Shown here: positions 16,610 to 24,446 of the stretch, piece after piece | How positions within the stretch are numbered: the first letter of the stretch is position 1 | How the letters are laid out: every line of letters starts with the position of its first letter | Source of the DNA: UBA1189 sp045647345 | Lineage (GTDB): Bacteria; Bacteroidota; Bacteroidia; Bacteroidales; Bacteroidaceae | Assembly (NCBI GenBank): GCA_045647345.1 | Contig: JAZRMG010000142.1 | Coordinates: forward strand, 1 to 45,030 | DNA length: 45,030 bases | Direction of reading: 5' to 3' | The notes under the pieces: model-generated | Told to the model about the DNA's origin: nothing | Seen by the model: only the letters and a program-made list of their open reading frames with translations | The model's database searches: none | Translations under genes and position numbers: made by a program

Positions 16610-16673
16610 TGCAAAAATAGCACAAAGTTTCGACAAAATCGAAGATAATCCTTTTTTTTGTGTTATTTTTGCA
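16610..16673. promoter_or_regulatory. Divergent promoter region with 17-bp inverted repeat
   Basis: TGCAAAAATAGCACAAA (16610-16626) is mirrored, with one mismatch, by 16657-16673, around a 30-base spacer. Each arm carries an outward -7 element of the TATTTTTG type, one directed to the SPOR gene and the other to the LysM gene. Neither has a convincing -33 TTTG at normal distance. The symmetry could also serve as a binding site for a dimeric regulator. Confidence 0.6.
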
Positions 16674-16696
16674 CCATAATATATAAATAAGGAACA

Positions 16697-18553
16697 ATGA
16701 AGAGCAAATTCAAGCATACTGCGATACTTTTAGCCTTTATGTTTGTTGCGTTAGGGACAAACGCCCAAAACGAAAGTTACTTTCTACACACAGTCACCAA
16801 GGGACAAGGCCTATACTCCATATCACGCATGTATGGCGTTACCGAAGCCGACATCATAGCTTTGAATCCAGGAAGCGACATCGTCATCAAAGTAGGCCAG
16901 CAGTTACGCATACCACAAAACAACATCACACAGGAAGCCACCAGCAACCAGCAGGAAGGCCAGCGGTTTCATACCATCAAAACAGGAGAAACCCTGTACC
17001 GCCTTACGGTAATCTACAACCTATCAGCCCGTGAGATATGCGAAGCCAACCCCGGCCTCAGCGCCGAGAATTTCAAGGTGGGACAAGTAGTGATTATCCC
17101 CCACAAGCAGACAGAGGCTACCACACCTTCACTGAAGGTAACAGAACCAGCCCCGCAGCAAACGACCAAGGAGGACAATACCCTAAAGGAGGAAGCACAA
17201 AGATGCAAGACCGAGCACATCGTGAAGCGCAAAGAAAACATCTATCGCATCAGCCGTATATATGGTCTCAGCGAATTGGAACTCATCAATGCCAACCCCA
17301 AACTGCGCAAACGCAAGTTGAAACAAGGAGAGACACTGTGCATACCCTATGCCAAGACCGAGCAACAAGCCGAAAAGCATACCCCGAAAGAAGAGAAGAA
17401 GTCCCCCATCATCACCATACCATCCAATGAAGAGTTATTTGCCGAGTCCAAAGGAGACAACAAAGAAGACATCGAGCAAATAAAAGCCGCCATCATACTC
17501 CCCTTCATGCTCGACAAAGACAGCATCACCAGCGACCAAGCAAAGATGGTCGAGTTCTACGAAGGAGCACTATTGGCCTTAGACAGCTTAAAAGGCGAAG
17601 GAGTATCCATCGACCTCCACGTATACGACTCGGGCGATAACGACACCTCCATCAGCCCCATCCTGTCGAGCCCCGAAATGCGCAAGATGAACATCATCTT
17701 CGGTCCCGTATACAGCAGACACATATCCGAAGCCACCGCCTTTGCCGACACCACAGGCATCAGAGTTGTCATCCCCTTTGACCGAAACGTAGATGCGGTA
17801 TTCAACAACCCCTATGTCTATCAAGTAAATACGCCGCAAAGCTACTTCTACTCCGAGGTATACGACCACTTCTTCCGCCAGTTCCCTCGACCCAATGTCA
17901 TATTCTTCGAGTCGCCCGAAGAGGAGGACGACGACATGATTGCCGGATTCAAGCAAGAGCTCGACAACCGAGGCACACCCTACAACATCCTCGTTGCCGA
18001 CACCGCAACCAACAAAGACACCATACGCACCTTCCTGGATCTGGAGAGACAAAACATACTGATGATGACCTCAGAGAAGAGCGGAGGCCTCAACAACATG
18101 ATGCCCGTATTCCAGCTGTTGGTACGCGACACAACCGTCACCCAATACGACCTGCACCTCTTCGGCTATCCACAATATCAGGTATACACCACCAACCACT
18201 TGGCCTCGTTCTACGAAACCGACACCTACTTCTATTCCTCATTTTACACCAACAACCTGCTACCACAGGCAATAGACTTCCACAAGAAATATCGCCGCAC
18301 CTATAGCAAGGAGATTGTAAACCGCTATCCCAAATACGCAATCTTAGGTTTTGACATTGCCTACTACTTCCTTAAGGCACTGAACCTATACGGTACCGAC
18401 ATCGACAACCGGATTGGAGAGATGGAGTATGACCCCATACAAACGGGGTTCAAGTTCGAGCGCGTCAACAATTGGGGAGGCTTTATCAACCGAAAAGTAT
18501 TCTTCGTACACTTCTCCAAGGATTACCAACTGCAAAAAATTGATTTCGACTGA
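16697..18553 (+). CDS. LysM-repeat protein fused to a periplasmic-binding-protein-like domain
   Basis: A 618-residue exported protein. The signal peptide ends near ALGTNAQ (24). Three LysM peptidoglycan-binding repeats follow at ~29-73, 90-135 and 173-217 (each with a GxxLYxIS/YRI-type start and ending in RIP/IIP/CIP). A charged linker leads to a type-1 periplasmic-binding fold at ~259-618 (IKAAIILPFMLDKDS, MRKMNIIFGPVYSRH, NVIFFESPEEEDDD). This architecture is known in Bacteroidetes; ligand and role are unknown, but cell-wall anchoring is expected. AAGGA sits just before the start. Its stop overlaps the next gene by one base, so the two are translationally coupled. Confidence 0.88.
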   Translation: MKSKFKHTAILLAFMFVALGTNAQNESYFLHTVTKGQGLYSISRMYGVTEADIIALNPGSDIVIKVGQQLRIPQNNITQEATSNQQEGQRFHTIKTGETLYRLTVIYNLSAREICEANPGLSAENFKVGQVVIIPHKQTEATTPSLKVTEPAPQQTTKEDNTLKEEAQRCKTEHIVKRKENIYRISRIYGLSELELINANPKLRKRKLKQGETLCIPYAKTEQQAEKHTPKEEKKSPIITIPSNEELFAESKGDNKEDIEQIKAAIILPFMLDKDSITSDQAKMVEFYEGALLALDSLKGEGVSIDLHVYDSGDNDTSISPILSSPEMRKMNIIFGPVYSRHISEATAFADTTGIRVVIPFDRNVDAVFNNPYVYQVNTPQSYFYSEVYDHFFRQFPRPNVIFFESPEEEDDDMIAGFKQELDNRGTPYNILVADTATNKDTIRTFLDLERQNILMMTSEKSGGLNNMMPVFQLLVRDTTVTQYDLHLFGYPQYQVYTTNHLASFYETDTYFYSSFYTNNLLPQAIDFHKKYRRTYSKEIVNRYPKYAILGFDIAYYFLKALNLYGTDIDNRIGEMEYDPIQTGFKFERVNNWGGFINRKVFFVHFSKDYQLQKIDFD

Positions 18554-19254
18554 TGAGACGCCTATTACTCTTATCCATCATATCCCTTGCAGTCAGCACC
18601 ATCGGGCTGGCACAGGTAGGCGAACTGCGCAACAACCTCGCCGTAGGATTCAGCGGAGGCTACAACCTGAGCCGTGTAGACTTCAGTCCTACCATCAAGC
18701 AGGAGCTGCAACCCGGATATACTGGCGGCTTCACCCTGCGCTATACGACAGAAAAATACTTCGCACTCATTTGCGCAGCACAGCTGGAGGTAAATTTCGC
18801 CCAGCGCGGATGGAACGAATTCATCGACGACGGCACGAACAACACCTATCACCGCACCACAAACTACGTTGAGATACCCTTCTTTGCCCATCTCGGCTGG
18901 GGGGCAGAGGAGCGAGGTGTGCAATATTTCATCAATGCCGGTCCGCAAGTAGGCCTATTCCTTAGCGACGAAGAGTTCTACGGATTCACCAAGGAAGAGC
19001 CATGGAAACCCATATACCGCCCCAACGGCATCAACGCACAGTATGGCAAGGCAGTGGAGAACACACTGGAATATGGCATTGCCGGCGGATTGGGCATGGA
19101 GCTCAAAACCGGCATAGGCAACTTCATCATCGAGGGCCGCTATTTCTTCGGACTCTCCGACATGTTCGGCAATTCAAAAGCCGACCCCTTCGGTCGCTCG
19201 GCCAACACCACCATCACCGGTAAGATATCCTACCTGATAGATATCACCAAGTAA
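18553..19254 (+). CDS. PorT-family outer-membrane beta-barrel protein
   Basis: A 233-residue protein with a signal peptide (RRLLLLSIISLAVSTIGLAQ) and about eight amphipathic strands, including LAVGFSGGYNLSRVDFSP, YVEIPFFAHLGWG and KISYLIDITK at the end. This fits the small outer-membrane barrel group PF13568 (PorT-like). Being an outer-membrane protein of the PorT group does not make it the type IX component itself. It is coupled to the LysM gene by a one-base stop/start overlap, suggesting that the pair links the outer membrane and the cell wall. It ends at a strong bidirectional terminator. Confidence 0.85.
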   Translation: MRRLLLLSIISLAVSTIGLAQVGELRNNLAVGFSGGYNLSRVDFSPTIKQELQPGYTGGFTLRYTTEKYFALICAAQLEVNFAQRGWNEFIDDGTNNTYHRTTNYVEIPFFAHLGWGAEERGVQYFINAGPQVGLFLSDEEFYGFTKEEPWKPIYRPNGINAQYGKAVENTLEYGIAGGLGMELKTGIGNFIIEGRYFFGLSDMFGNSKADPFGRSANTTITGKISYLIDITK

Positions 19255-19306
19255 GCTGCACACACAGCCCGCACAAGAAGAGCCACATCGGCACACACCA
19301 CATAAG

Positions 19307-19332
19307 AAAAGGGAGCCACACGGCTCCCTTTT
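19307..19332. terminator. Bidirectional terminator between the PorT-like gene and fucO
   Basis: AAAA-GGGAGCC, loop ACAC, GGCTCCC-TTTT: a symmetrical 7-bp GC stem with A and T runs on both sides, serving both converging genes. Confidence 0.9.
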
Positions 19333-19354
19333 ACTATACATATAAGGACAATGA

Positions 19355-20509
19355 TTACAACACCTTCTTGTAGAGGGCGATGATGTCTTCCTTGGTCACC
19401 TCGCGCGGATTGCCCGGTGTGCACACATCGGTGATGGCCTGCTCGGCAAGTGCGGGGATATCCTCCTCCTTGATGCCAATCTCGGTCAGGTGTTGTGGGA
19501 TGCCCACCTCGATGGCCAGGTCGCGCACTGCCTTGCATGCAGCATCGGCAGCCTCCTCCTTGGTCATACCCTCACGATAGGCATTCATAGCCTTGGCAAT
19601 CTCCACATACTTGTCGAGGCATACGGGAGCATTGAACTCCATGATCGTGGGCAGCAACATGGCATTGGCCACGCCATGAGGAATATCGAAGAGCGAACCC
19701 ATAGGATGCGCCATGCCATGTACCACGCCAAGACCTACATTAGAGAAGGCCATGCCAGCGATATACTGTGCAACGGCCATACCGTTACGGCCTACAGGGT
19801 TGGTAGGTTCAAACACGGCTGTGCGCAGATATTTGTTGATCATGCGGATAGCCTCAATCTCAAACATATCGGACATCTCCCAAGCACCTTTGGTGATGTA
19901 TCCTTCGATAGCATGAGTGAGCGCATCAAGACCGGTAGCCGCCGTAGTGCCCTTGGGCAATGAATACATCAGCTCGGCATCCACGATAGAGCAGCAGGGG
20001 ATGTCATTGGGATCAACACACACCATCTTCTTCTGCTTCGCCTCATCGATGATAACATAGTTGATGGTAGTCTCGGCTGCCGTACCTGCTGTAGTGGGCA
20101 ATGCGATGATGGGCACACTCTTGCGCTTGGTAGGTGCCACGCCTTCGAGCGAAACGACATCGGCAAACTCAGGATTGTTGATGATGATACCGATACCCTT
20201 GGCTGTGTCCATAGCCGAACCGCCACCGATAGCTACCAGACAGTCGGCGCCCGACTGTTTGAAAGCCTCTACGCCCATCTGCACGTTGGTCACCGTGGGG
20301 TTAGGTTTCACCTCACTGTAGATCTCATAGGGAATGCCAGCCTCGTCGAGCACATCGCTCACCATCTTAGCTACGCCAAACTGGATGAGCCCCTTGTCAG
20401 TCACGATCATAGCTTTCTTGAAACCTAAGCGAGCAATCACACCTGGAAGCTCCTTACGAGCACCGGGACCGAAGTATGACACTTCGTTGAGGATAAAACG
20501 ATTTACCAT
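19355..20509 (-). CDS. fucO: Lactaldehyde reductase / iron-containing alcohol dehydrogenase
   Basis: A 384-residue group III alcohol dehydrogenase. FucO reduces L-lactaldehyde, the end product of fucose and rhamnose breakdown, to 1,2-propanediol with NADH. Visible features are the NAD-binding GGGSAMD (95-101) and the metal ligands in GLDALTHAIEGY and in HGMAHPMG followed by DIPHGVANA (three His and one Asp). The length is that of E. coli FucO (~382). It is a single gene between its own promoter and terminator, with no other fucose or rhamnose genes in the window, so the substrate is assigned from overall similarity; a general 1,2-diol or alcohol dehydrogenase role is possible. Confidence 0.87.
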   Translation of the reverse strand: MVNRFILNEVSYFGPGARKELPGVIARLGFKKAMIVTDKGLIQFGVAKMVSDVLDEAGIPYEIYSEVKPNPTVTNVQMGVEAFKQSGADCLVAIGGGSAMDTAKGIGIIINNPEFADVVSLEGVAPTKRKSVPIIALPTTAGTAAETTINYVIIDEAKQKKMVCVDPNDIPCCSIVDAELMYSLPKGTTAATGLDALTHAIEGYITKGAWEMSDMFEIEAIRMINKYLRTAVFEPTNPVGRNGMAVAQYIAGMAFSNVGLGVVHGMAHPMGSLFDIPHGVANAMLLPTIMEFNAPVCLDKYVEIAKAMNAYREGMTKEEAADAACKAVRDLAIEVGIPQHLTEIGIKEEDIPALAEQAITDVCTPGNPREVTKEDIIALYKKVL

Positions 20510-20588
20510 TGTGTTTTTACTTTAATAGTTAGTATTAAGATTAAAAAGAATCAGCTTGACTTTATCCAACAAAACCAAGTTGTGACAA

Positions 20589-20619
20589 CAAAAGTAAGCT
20601 ATCTCATCGAGAAATCAAA
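20589..20619 (-). promoter_or_regulatory. fucO promoter
   Basis: On the minus strand TTTG (20616-20619), 19 bases, TACTTTTG (20589-20596): a full consensus match about 80 bases before the start codon. Confidence 0.8.
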
Positions 20620-20842
20620 GCGTATCATCAAAAAAAACATATCCAAGACTACGCTGCATGGTGCATGGGGCAACCCACCACCCGACCGGTCAGCACCACA
20701 CACAAGGCTCAGATGACCAGAAGAGAAGATAGCAGTCCACAACAAAAAGACAAAAATTATCCCTTTCGGACAACTTTTCGAATCAAAAAGCACAACAAAC
20801 ACTCCTTTTTCGTCAATTCGGGAAAAGAAAAGCTACAATTCA

Positions 20843-20874
20843 TTTGTTTAAATTACTAAGACTTATTAACTTTG
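20843..20874 (+). promoter_or_regulatory. Promoter of the Dam-type methylase gene
   Basis: TTTG (20843-20846), 20 bases, TAACTTTG (20867-20874), leaving a leader of about 40 bases before the ATG at 20921. Confidence 0.8.
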
Positions 20875-20920
20875 TAGCTGAAAGAGTTTACAGGAACCAA
20901 ACAACAAATTAGTGATAAAG

Positions 20921-21856
20921 ATGGCAGGGTTGAACATTGGAGCAAAACCATTCATTAAATGGCCAGGATCAAAAAGCCAGCATATACATATATTGACCCA
21001 AGCTCTCCCAACCGACTTTGCCGAAATGGAGAACATCACCTACATAGAGCCCTTCGTGGGTGGCGGTGCGTTGCTCTTTCACATGCTCCAAACCTATCCC
21101 AACATTAAGCGAGCCATCATCAACGACAACAACCTTGACCTCATACGTGCGTACAACACCGTGCGTGACCGCGCCAAGGAGTTGGTCTGCGAGCTCAAGA
21201 AGATGCAGAAAGAGTTTCTCCCACTCGACGAAGAGGGCCGACACGAATATTTCAACGAGATACGTGACGAATTCAACGCCCGCCTCTCTGATGGACTTCG
21301 ACACACAGCGCTCTTCATCTTCCTAAACAAGACATCCAACGCGAGCTACCGCATCAATGCCGACGGCAAGTTCAACGGAGCATACAACCATCTGCAAAGT
21401 CCGGTCATCTGCGACGAGCGCACCATCTACGCTGACAGCAAGCTGCTTTCACGAGTCACCATTCTATACGGTGATTACGAAAAGACATACAACGAAGCTT
21501 GCGGAAACACCTTTTTCTTCCTCGACCCTCCCTATCGTCCTACCGGGAAGCGCTCTGGCAGCAAAGACTTCAACGACAAGGAACAGATTAGATTAAAGAA
21601 GTTCTGCGATCTGCTTTCATATCGTCGTTTCCAATGGATGCTCACCAACAGCGATGGCAAATGCCAAGATCCCGACGACACATTCATGGAGCAGCTATAC
21701 AGCAACTACAACATTGAGCGCATATGGTCAAAGCAAGCCATCGTGGCCAAGCCCGAGAAACGCGAAAAGCTCTCGGAATTGTTAGTGCGCAACTTCCAAC
21801 GCGAAATACTATCATTGCAGGACTTACGCTACCAACAACTTTCATTCGCATTCTGA
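20921..21856 (+). CDS. Dam-family DNA adenine N6-methyltransferase (orphan)
   Basis: A 311-residue class alpha (D12/Dam group) adenine methylase. The motifs are PFIKWPGSK near the N-terminus (a variant of the usual KWAGGK), the SAM-binding YIEPFVGGGALLF (~41-53) and catalytic DPPY (202-205). The frame can be read from a GTG at 20912, but the ATG at 20921 is preferred. No restriction endonuclease, specificity subunit or mobile-element gene is adjacent, so it looks like a solitary methylase. It may be a regulatory or replication-linked methylase, or what is left of a restriction system. The target sequence cannot be inferred. It has its own promoter and ends at a shared terminator. Confidence 0.88.
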   Translation: MAGLNIGAKPFIKWPGSKSQHIHILTQALPTDFAEMENITYIEPFVGGGALLFHMLQTYPNIKRAIINDNNLDLIRAYNTVRDRAKELVCELKKMQKEFLPLDEEGRHEYFNEIRDEFNARLSDGLRHTALFIFLNKTSNASYRINADGKFNGAYNHLQSPVICDERTIYADSKLLSRVTILYGDYEKTYNEACGNTFFFLDPPYRPTGKRSGSKDFNDKEQIRLKKFCDLLSYRRFQWMLTNSDGKCQDPDDTFMEQLYSNYNIERIWSKQAIVAKPEKREKLSELLVRNFQREILSLQDLRYQQLSFAF

Positions 21857-21963
21857 CACGGTGTCCAAGGGCATCCGCCGCTACCGACGCTATCATATAC
21901 CGCGTCGGCCTTCTACTTTAGGAGGAGAATTTAAGGTTTTGGACAACAGCTATATTATTACCT

Positions 21964-21995
21964 AAAAAAAGAATCGGCCGAGGCCGATTCTTTTT
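21964..21995. terminator. Bidirectional terminator between the methylase and the Ser-rich protein gene
   Basis: Seven A residues, GAATCGGCC, a two-base loop, GGCCGATTC and five T residues: a 9-bp perfect stem usable from both sides. Confidence 0.9.
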
Positions 21996-22013
21996 CTATA
22001 TACTATCCTACAG

Positions 22014-23210
22014 TTAGCGCGTCCTACTGCTCGAACTTCCACTACGTGAGCTGCCAGATGAGCTGCTACGCGAACTGCTGGATCCACTGCTGCTTGATGA
22101 GCTACTGCTACGCGAACTGCTGCTCGATACACCGCTCCTGCTTGATGAGCTGCTGCTGCTGCTGCTGCTGCGCGAACTGCTGCTCGACATACCGCTCCTG
22201 CTTGATGAGCTGCTGCCGTTGCTGCGTGACACGCCACTGCTTGATGAGTTGTTGCGTGAAGCAGACGAACCAGTACGAGTAATGCCTGAGCTGCTACTGT
22301 TGCGCACAGGAGTACTTGTCGATTCGCTACGGCGTGTAGCCGTAGTGGCGCTACTATTACGGCTGGAAGCGGCATTGCGGTTGTCAGTAGTGGTAGCATC
22401 GTTGTTGCGACTGCCCGTTGCACTCTCTGCACGGCTCGAACCAGTGCGTACAGGGGTGCCCGATACGACGGCCGTGCGGCGATTCTCTTCAGAGTCGACC
22501 CTTACCATGCGTGAGTTCTTGTCACGTGAAGGTATGCTCACGAAACCGGCCTTAAGGTCGCGACGATTCTTCTCATAGTTCTGGGCATTGCTCCAGGGAC
22601 GGCTTCCGGGCATGACATGCTTCTTCTTACCTATGCAGTGCCAACCATCGTGGTGGTGATGATGATAGCCGCCACCCCACAAGCGGAATGCGCCATGGAA
22701 GAGGGCGTGGTGATACAGGTCGGCATAGTAGCTGTGAACAAAGTGTATACGGTAGTGGGCTCCGCTATATGTGTGATAGCATGCGGGAACACCGAAGTAG
22801 AAGTAATCACGGTCACTATAGCGGTCCCATATGCGCATGCCCCACGTATTCCCTACCATATATATAGGACGGTAGAAATAGTCGCGCTGCACAAACCTAC
22901 GGTACTGGCCGCTACGGAGCACATACATGAGGTCCTCATTACGCACATCGAGCAGATAGTAGTAGTAGTCGATTGCATCATCATATCCATATACCACGTC
23001 GTCTATCACCTCGTTTACCTGATACAAGAAGTCAAAGTTGATTTCATACACGTCATTGTACTGACGGTTCGAGAGTCCCAGCTCATGTCCCATACGGTCA
23101 GTAAGGAAGCGTGCCTCACGACGCACGTCGGTCAAGTTCATCGCGGCATAACTCTCTGCGCTAATAGCTGCCAAAGCCACAAGCATCACAGCCAATTTCA
23201 TCGTTTTCAT
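22014..23210 (-). CDS. Exported protein with His-rich segment and long Ser/Arg low-complexity tail
   Basis: A 398-residue protein with a signal peptide (MKLAVMLVALAAISAESYA). Residues ~24-175 are an aromatic-rich folded region (many Tyr/Asp pairs, for example DRDYFYFGVPACYHTYSG). A His cluster (YHHHHHDGWHC) lies near 190, and ~265-398 are almost entirely Ser with Arg, Gly, Asn and Thr. The tail DNA (22030-22260) is a CTG/CGA-type microsatellite with mixed AGC and TCN serine codons. Family unknown to me. The His cluster could bind metal and the tail could be a glycosylated or wall-spanning stalk; both are guesses. A -7 box TATCTTTG lies at 23258-23265. Confidence 0.75.
   Translation of the reverse strand: MKTMKLAVMLVALAAISAESYAAMNLTDVRREARFLTDRMGHELGLSNRQYNDVYEINFDFLYQVNEVIDDVVYGYDDAIDYYYYLLDVRNEDLMYVLRSGQYRRFVQRDYFYRPIYMVGNTWGMRIWDRYSDRDYFYFGVPACYHTYSGAHYRIHFVHSYYADLYHHALFHGAFRLWGGGYHHHHHDGWHCIGKKKHVMPGSRPWSNAQNYEKNRRDLKAGFVSIPSRDKNSRMVRVDSEENRRTAVVSGTPVRTGSSRAESATGSRNNDATTTDNRNAASSRNSSATTATRRSESTSTPVRNSSSSGITRTGSSASRNNSSSSGVSRSNGSSSSSRSGMSSSSSRSSSSSSSSSSRSGVSSSSSRSSSSSSSSGSSSSRSSSSGSSRSGSSSSRTR
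22030..22260. repeat. Trinucleotide/12-mer-type microsatellite coding the serine tail
   Basis: Runs of CTG (longest around 22150-22170) are interspersed with repeats of GCTTGATGAGCTGCTG-like and GCGAACTGCTG-like units. On the coding strand they read as Ser-rich with Arg/Gly spacing. Such arrays can change length by slippage. Confidence 0.8.
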
Positions 23211-23257
23211 AGCCTTACTTTTTTAGAATGAATAATCGTTGTTCTTTTTTCTCGCTA

Positions 23258-23290
23258 CAAAGATAATAGTATATATTTCCCCCCGCTAAA
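23258..23290 (-). promoter_or_regulatory. Probable promoter of the Ser-rich protein gene
   Basis: On the minus strand TTTA (23287-23290), 21 bases, TATCTTTG (23258-23265), about 50 bases before the start codon. The -33 element has one mismatch. Confidence 0.55.
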
Positions 23291-23306
23291 GATTTCGCCT
23301 AAGTAT

Positions 23307-23345
23307 AAAAAGGAAAAATCCCCACCGACGGGGGATTTTCCTTTT
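23307..23345. terminator. Terminator after manC
   Basis: AAAAGGAAAAATCCCC pairs with GGGGGATTTTCCTTTT around a six-base loop; A/T-rich arms on both sides make it usable in both directions. It lies just past the end of manC. Confidence 0.85.
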
Positions 23346-23370
23346 CTTCACCATATACTCTTCCACATGC

Positions 23371-24435
23371 CTACTTATCCGAGAACTCCTTGATGCGCTG
23401 TTCGTCCTCCAGTTTACATATCAGCAAGTGGTCATCGTTTTCGGCCACAATATAGCCATCAAGTCCGATGATCACCACCTTTTTTTCCTGCACCGCATGC
23501 ACCACGCAGTTGCGGCTTTCATAGAGGGTGATATTCTGTCCTATAGCCACATTGCCCGAGAGGTCCTTGTCCATCTGCACATGCAGCGACCCCCATGTGC
23601 CCAGATCACTCCATCCGAAGTCGGCCGGGAACACATATATCTCATCAGAGTGTTCCAGAATGGCATAGTCTACCGATATGTTAGGACACTCGGGGAAGTG
23701 GGCATCAATCTCCTTCTGTTCGTTTTCGGTATAGAAATGGGGCATCATGGCCGTAAATATCGCAGCGATCTCGGGCTGATAGATACGGAATGCATTGACG
23801 ATAGTATTGACATTCCAGATAAATATTCCCGCGTTCCAGAAATAGTTGTTTTGGCGGATATACTTAGCAGCCGTATCAGCATCGGGTTTCTCCTTGAAAG
23901 AGTCAACACGGAATATCTCCTTGTTCGAGGTCGATGCACTGCTCAGGTCAGCCTCTATGTAGCCATATCCCGTCTCGGGGCGTGTAGGTTTCATTCCCAA
24001 GGTAAGTATGGCATCAGAGTCCTTGGTGTAGTCCAGTGCCGATGCGATGACACGCTGGAACTCCTTCACATTCATCACCACATGGTCGCTCGGTGTCACC
24101 ACCACGTTGGCCTTGGGGTTACGAGTCTTGATTTTCCAACACACATAAGCGATACAGGGAGCCGTATTCCGACGACAGGGTTCTTTGAGTATATTCTCTT
24201 CAGGTACCTCGGGCAACTGTTCGCGCACCTTATCGGCATACTTCTCCGAGGTCACCACCCACACGTTCTCCTTGGGGCAGAGCCCCTCAAAGCGGTCTAC
24301 CGTCAACTGTATCAATGTACGTCCGCAGCCCATCACGTCGATAAACTGTTTCGGGCATTCTTGTGTACTCATAGGCCAGAAGCGGCTACCTATGCCGCCT
24401 GCCATTATCACCAGATGATTGTCGTTTGATACCAT
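23371..24435 (-). CDS. manC: Mannose-1-phosphate guanylyltransferase
   Basis: A 354-residue nucleotidyltransferase making GDP-mannose from mannose-1-phosphate and GTP, the precursor for GDP-fucose, surface polysaccharide and glycoprotein mannose. Visible motifs are the signature loop VIMAGGIGSRFWPMS at the N-terminus, PKQF directly after, TPSDHVV, ETGYGYIE, and VDSFKEKPD with FWNAGIFIW. It is the short form without the phosphomannose-isomerase domain. The frame runs upstream to 24453, overlapping xylA, but the ATG at 24435 gives the natural start. It follows xylA by 11 bases with no terminator between, so both are probably on one transcript although the pathways differ. Confidence 0.93.
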   Translation of the reverse strand: MVSNDNHLVIMAGGIGSRFWPMSTQECPKQFIDVMGCGRTLIQLTVDRFEGLCPKENVWVVTSEKYADKVREQLPEVPEENILKEPCRRNTAPCIAYVCWKIKTRNPKANVVVTPSDHVVMNVKEFQRVIASALDYTKDSDAILTLGMKPTRPETGYGYIEADLSSASTSNKEIFRVDSFKEKPDADTAAKYIRQNNYFWNAGIFIWNVNTIVNAFRIYQPEIAAIFTAMMPHFYTENEQKEIDAHFPECPNISVDYAILEHSDEIYVFPADFGWSDLGTWGSLHVQMDKDLSGNVAIGQNITLYESRNCVVHAVQEKKVVIIGLDGYIVAENDDHLLICKLEDEQRIKEFSDK

Positions 24436-24446
24436 AATCAGGATTA

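Larger units (their letters stand above)
20510..20920. other. Intergenic region between fucO and the methylase gene
   Basis: About 400 bases holding the fucO promoter at one end and the methylase promoter at the other. The middle (20620-20842) is A-rich on the plus strand, contains only short frames, and shows no recognisable RNA or repeat. Confidence 0.6.

Noticed and set aside
20921..21995. A restriction-modification system around the methylase
   Set aside because: The flanking sequence up to the terminator has no endonuclease gene, only a short non-coding stretch.
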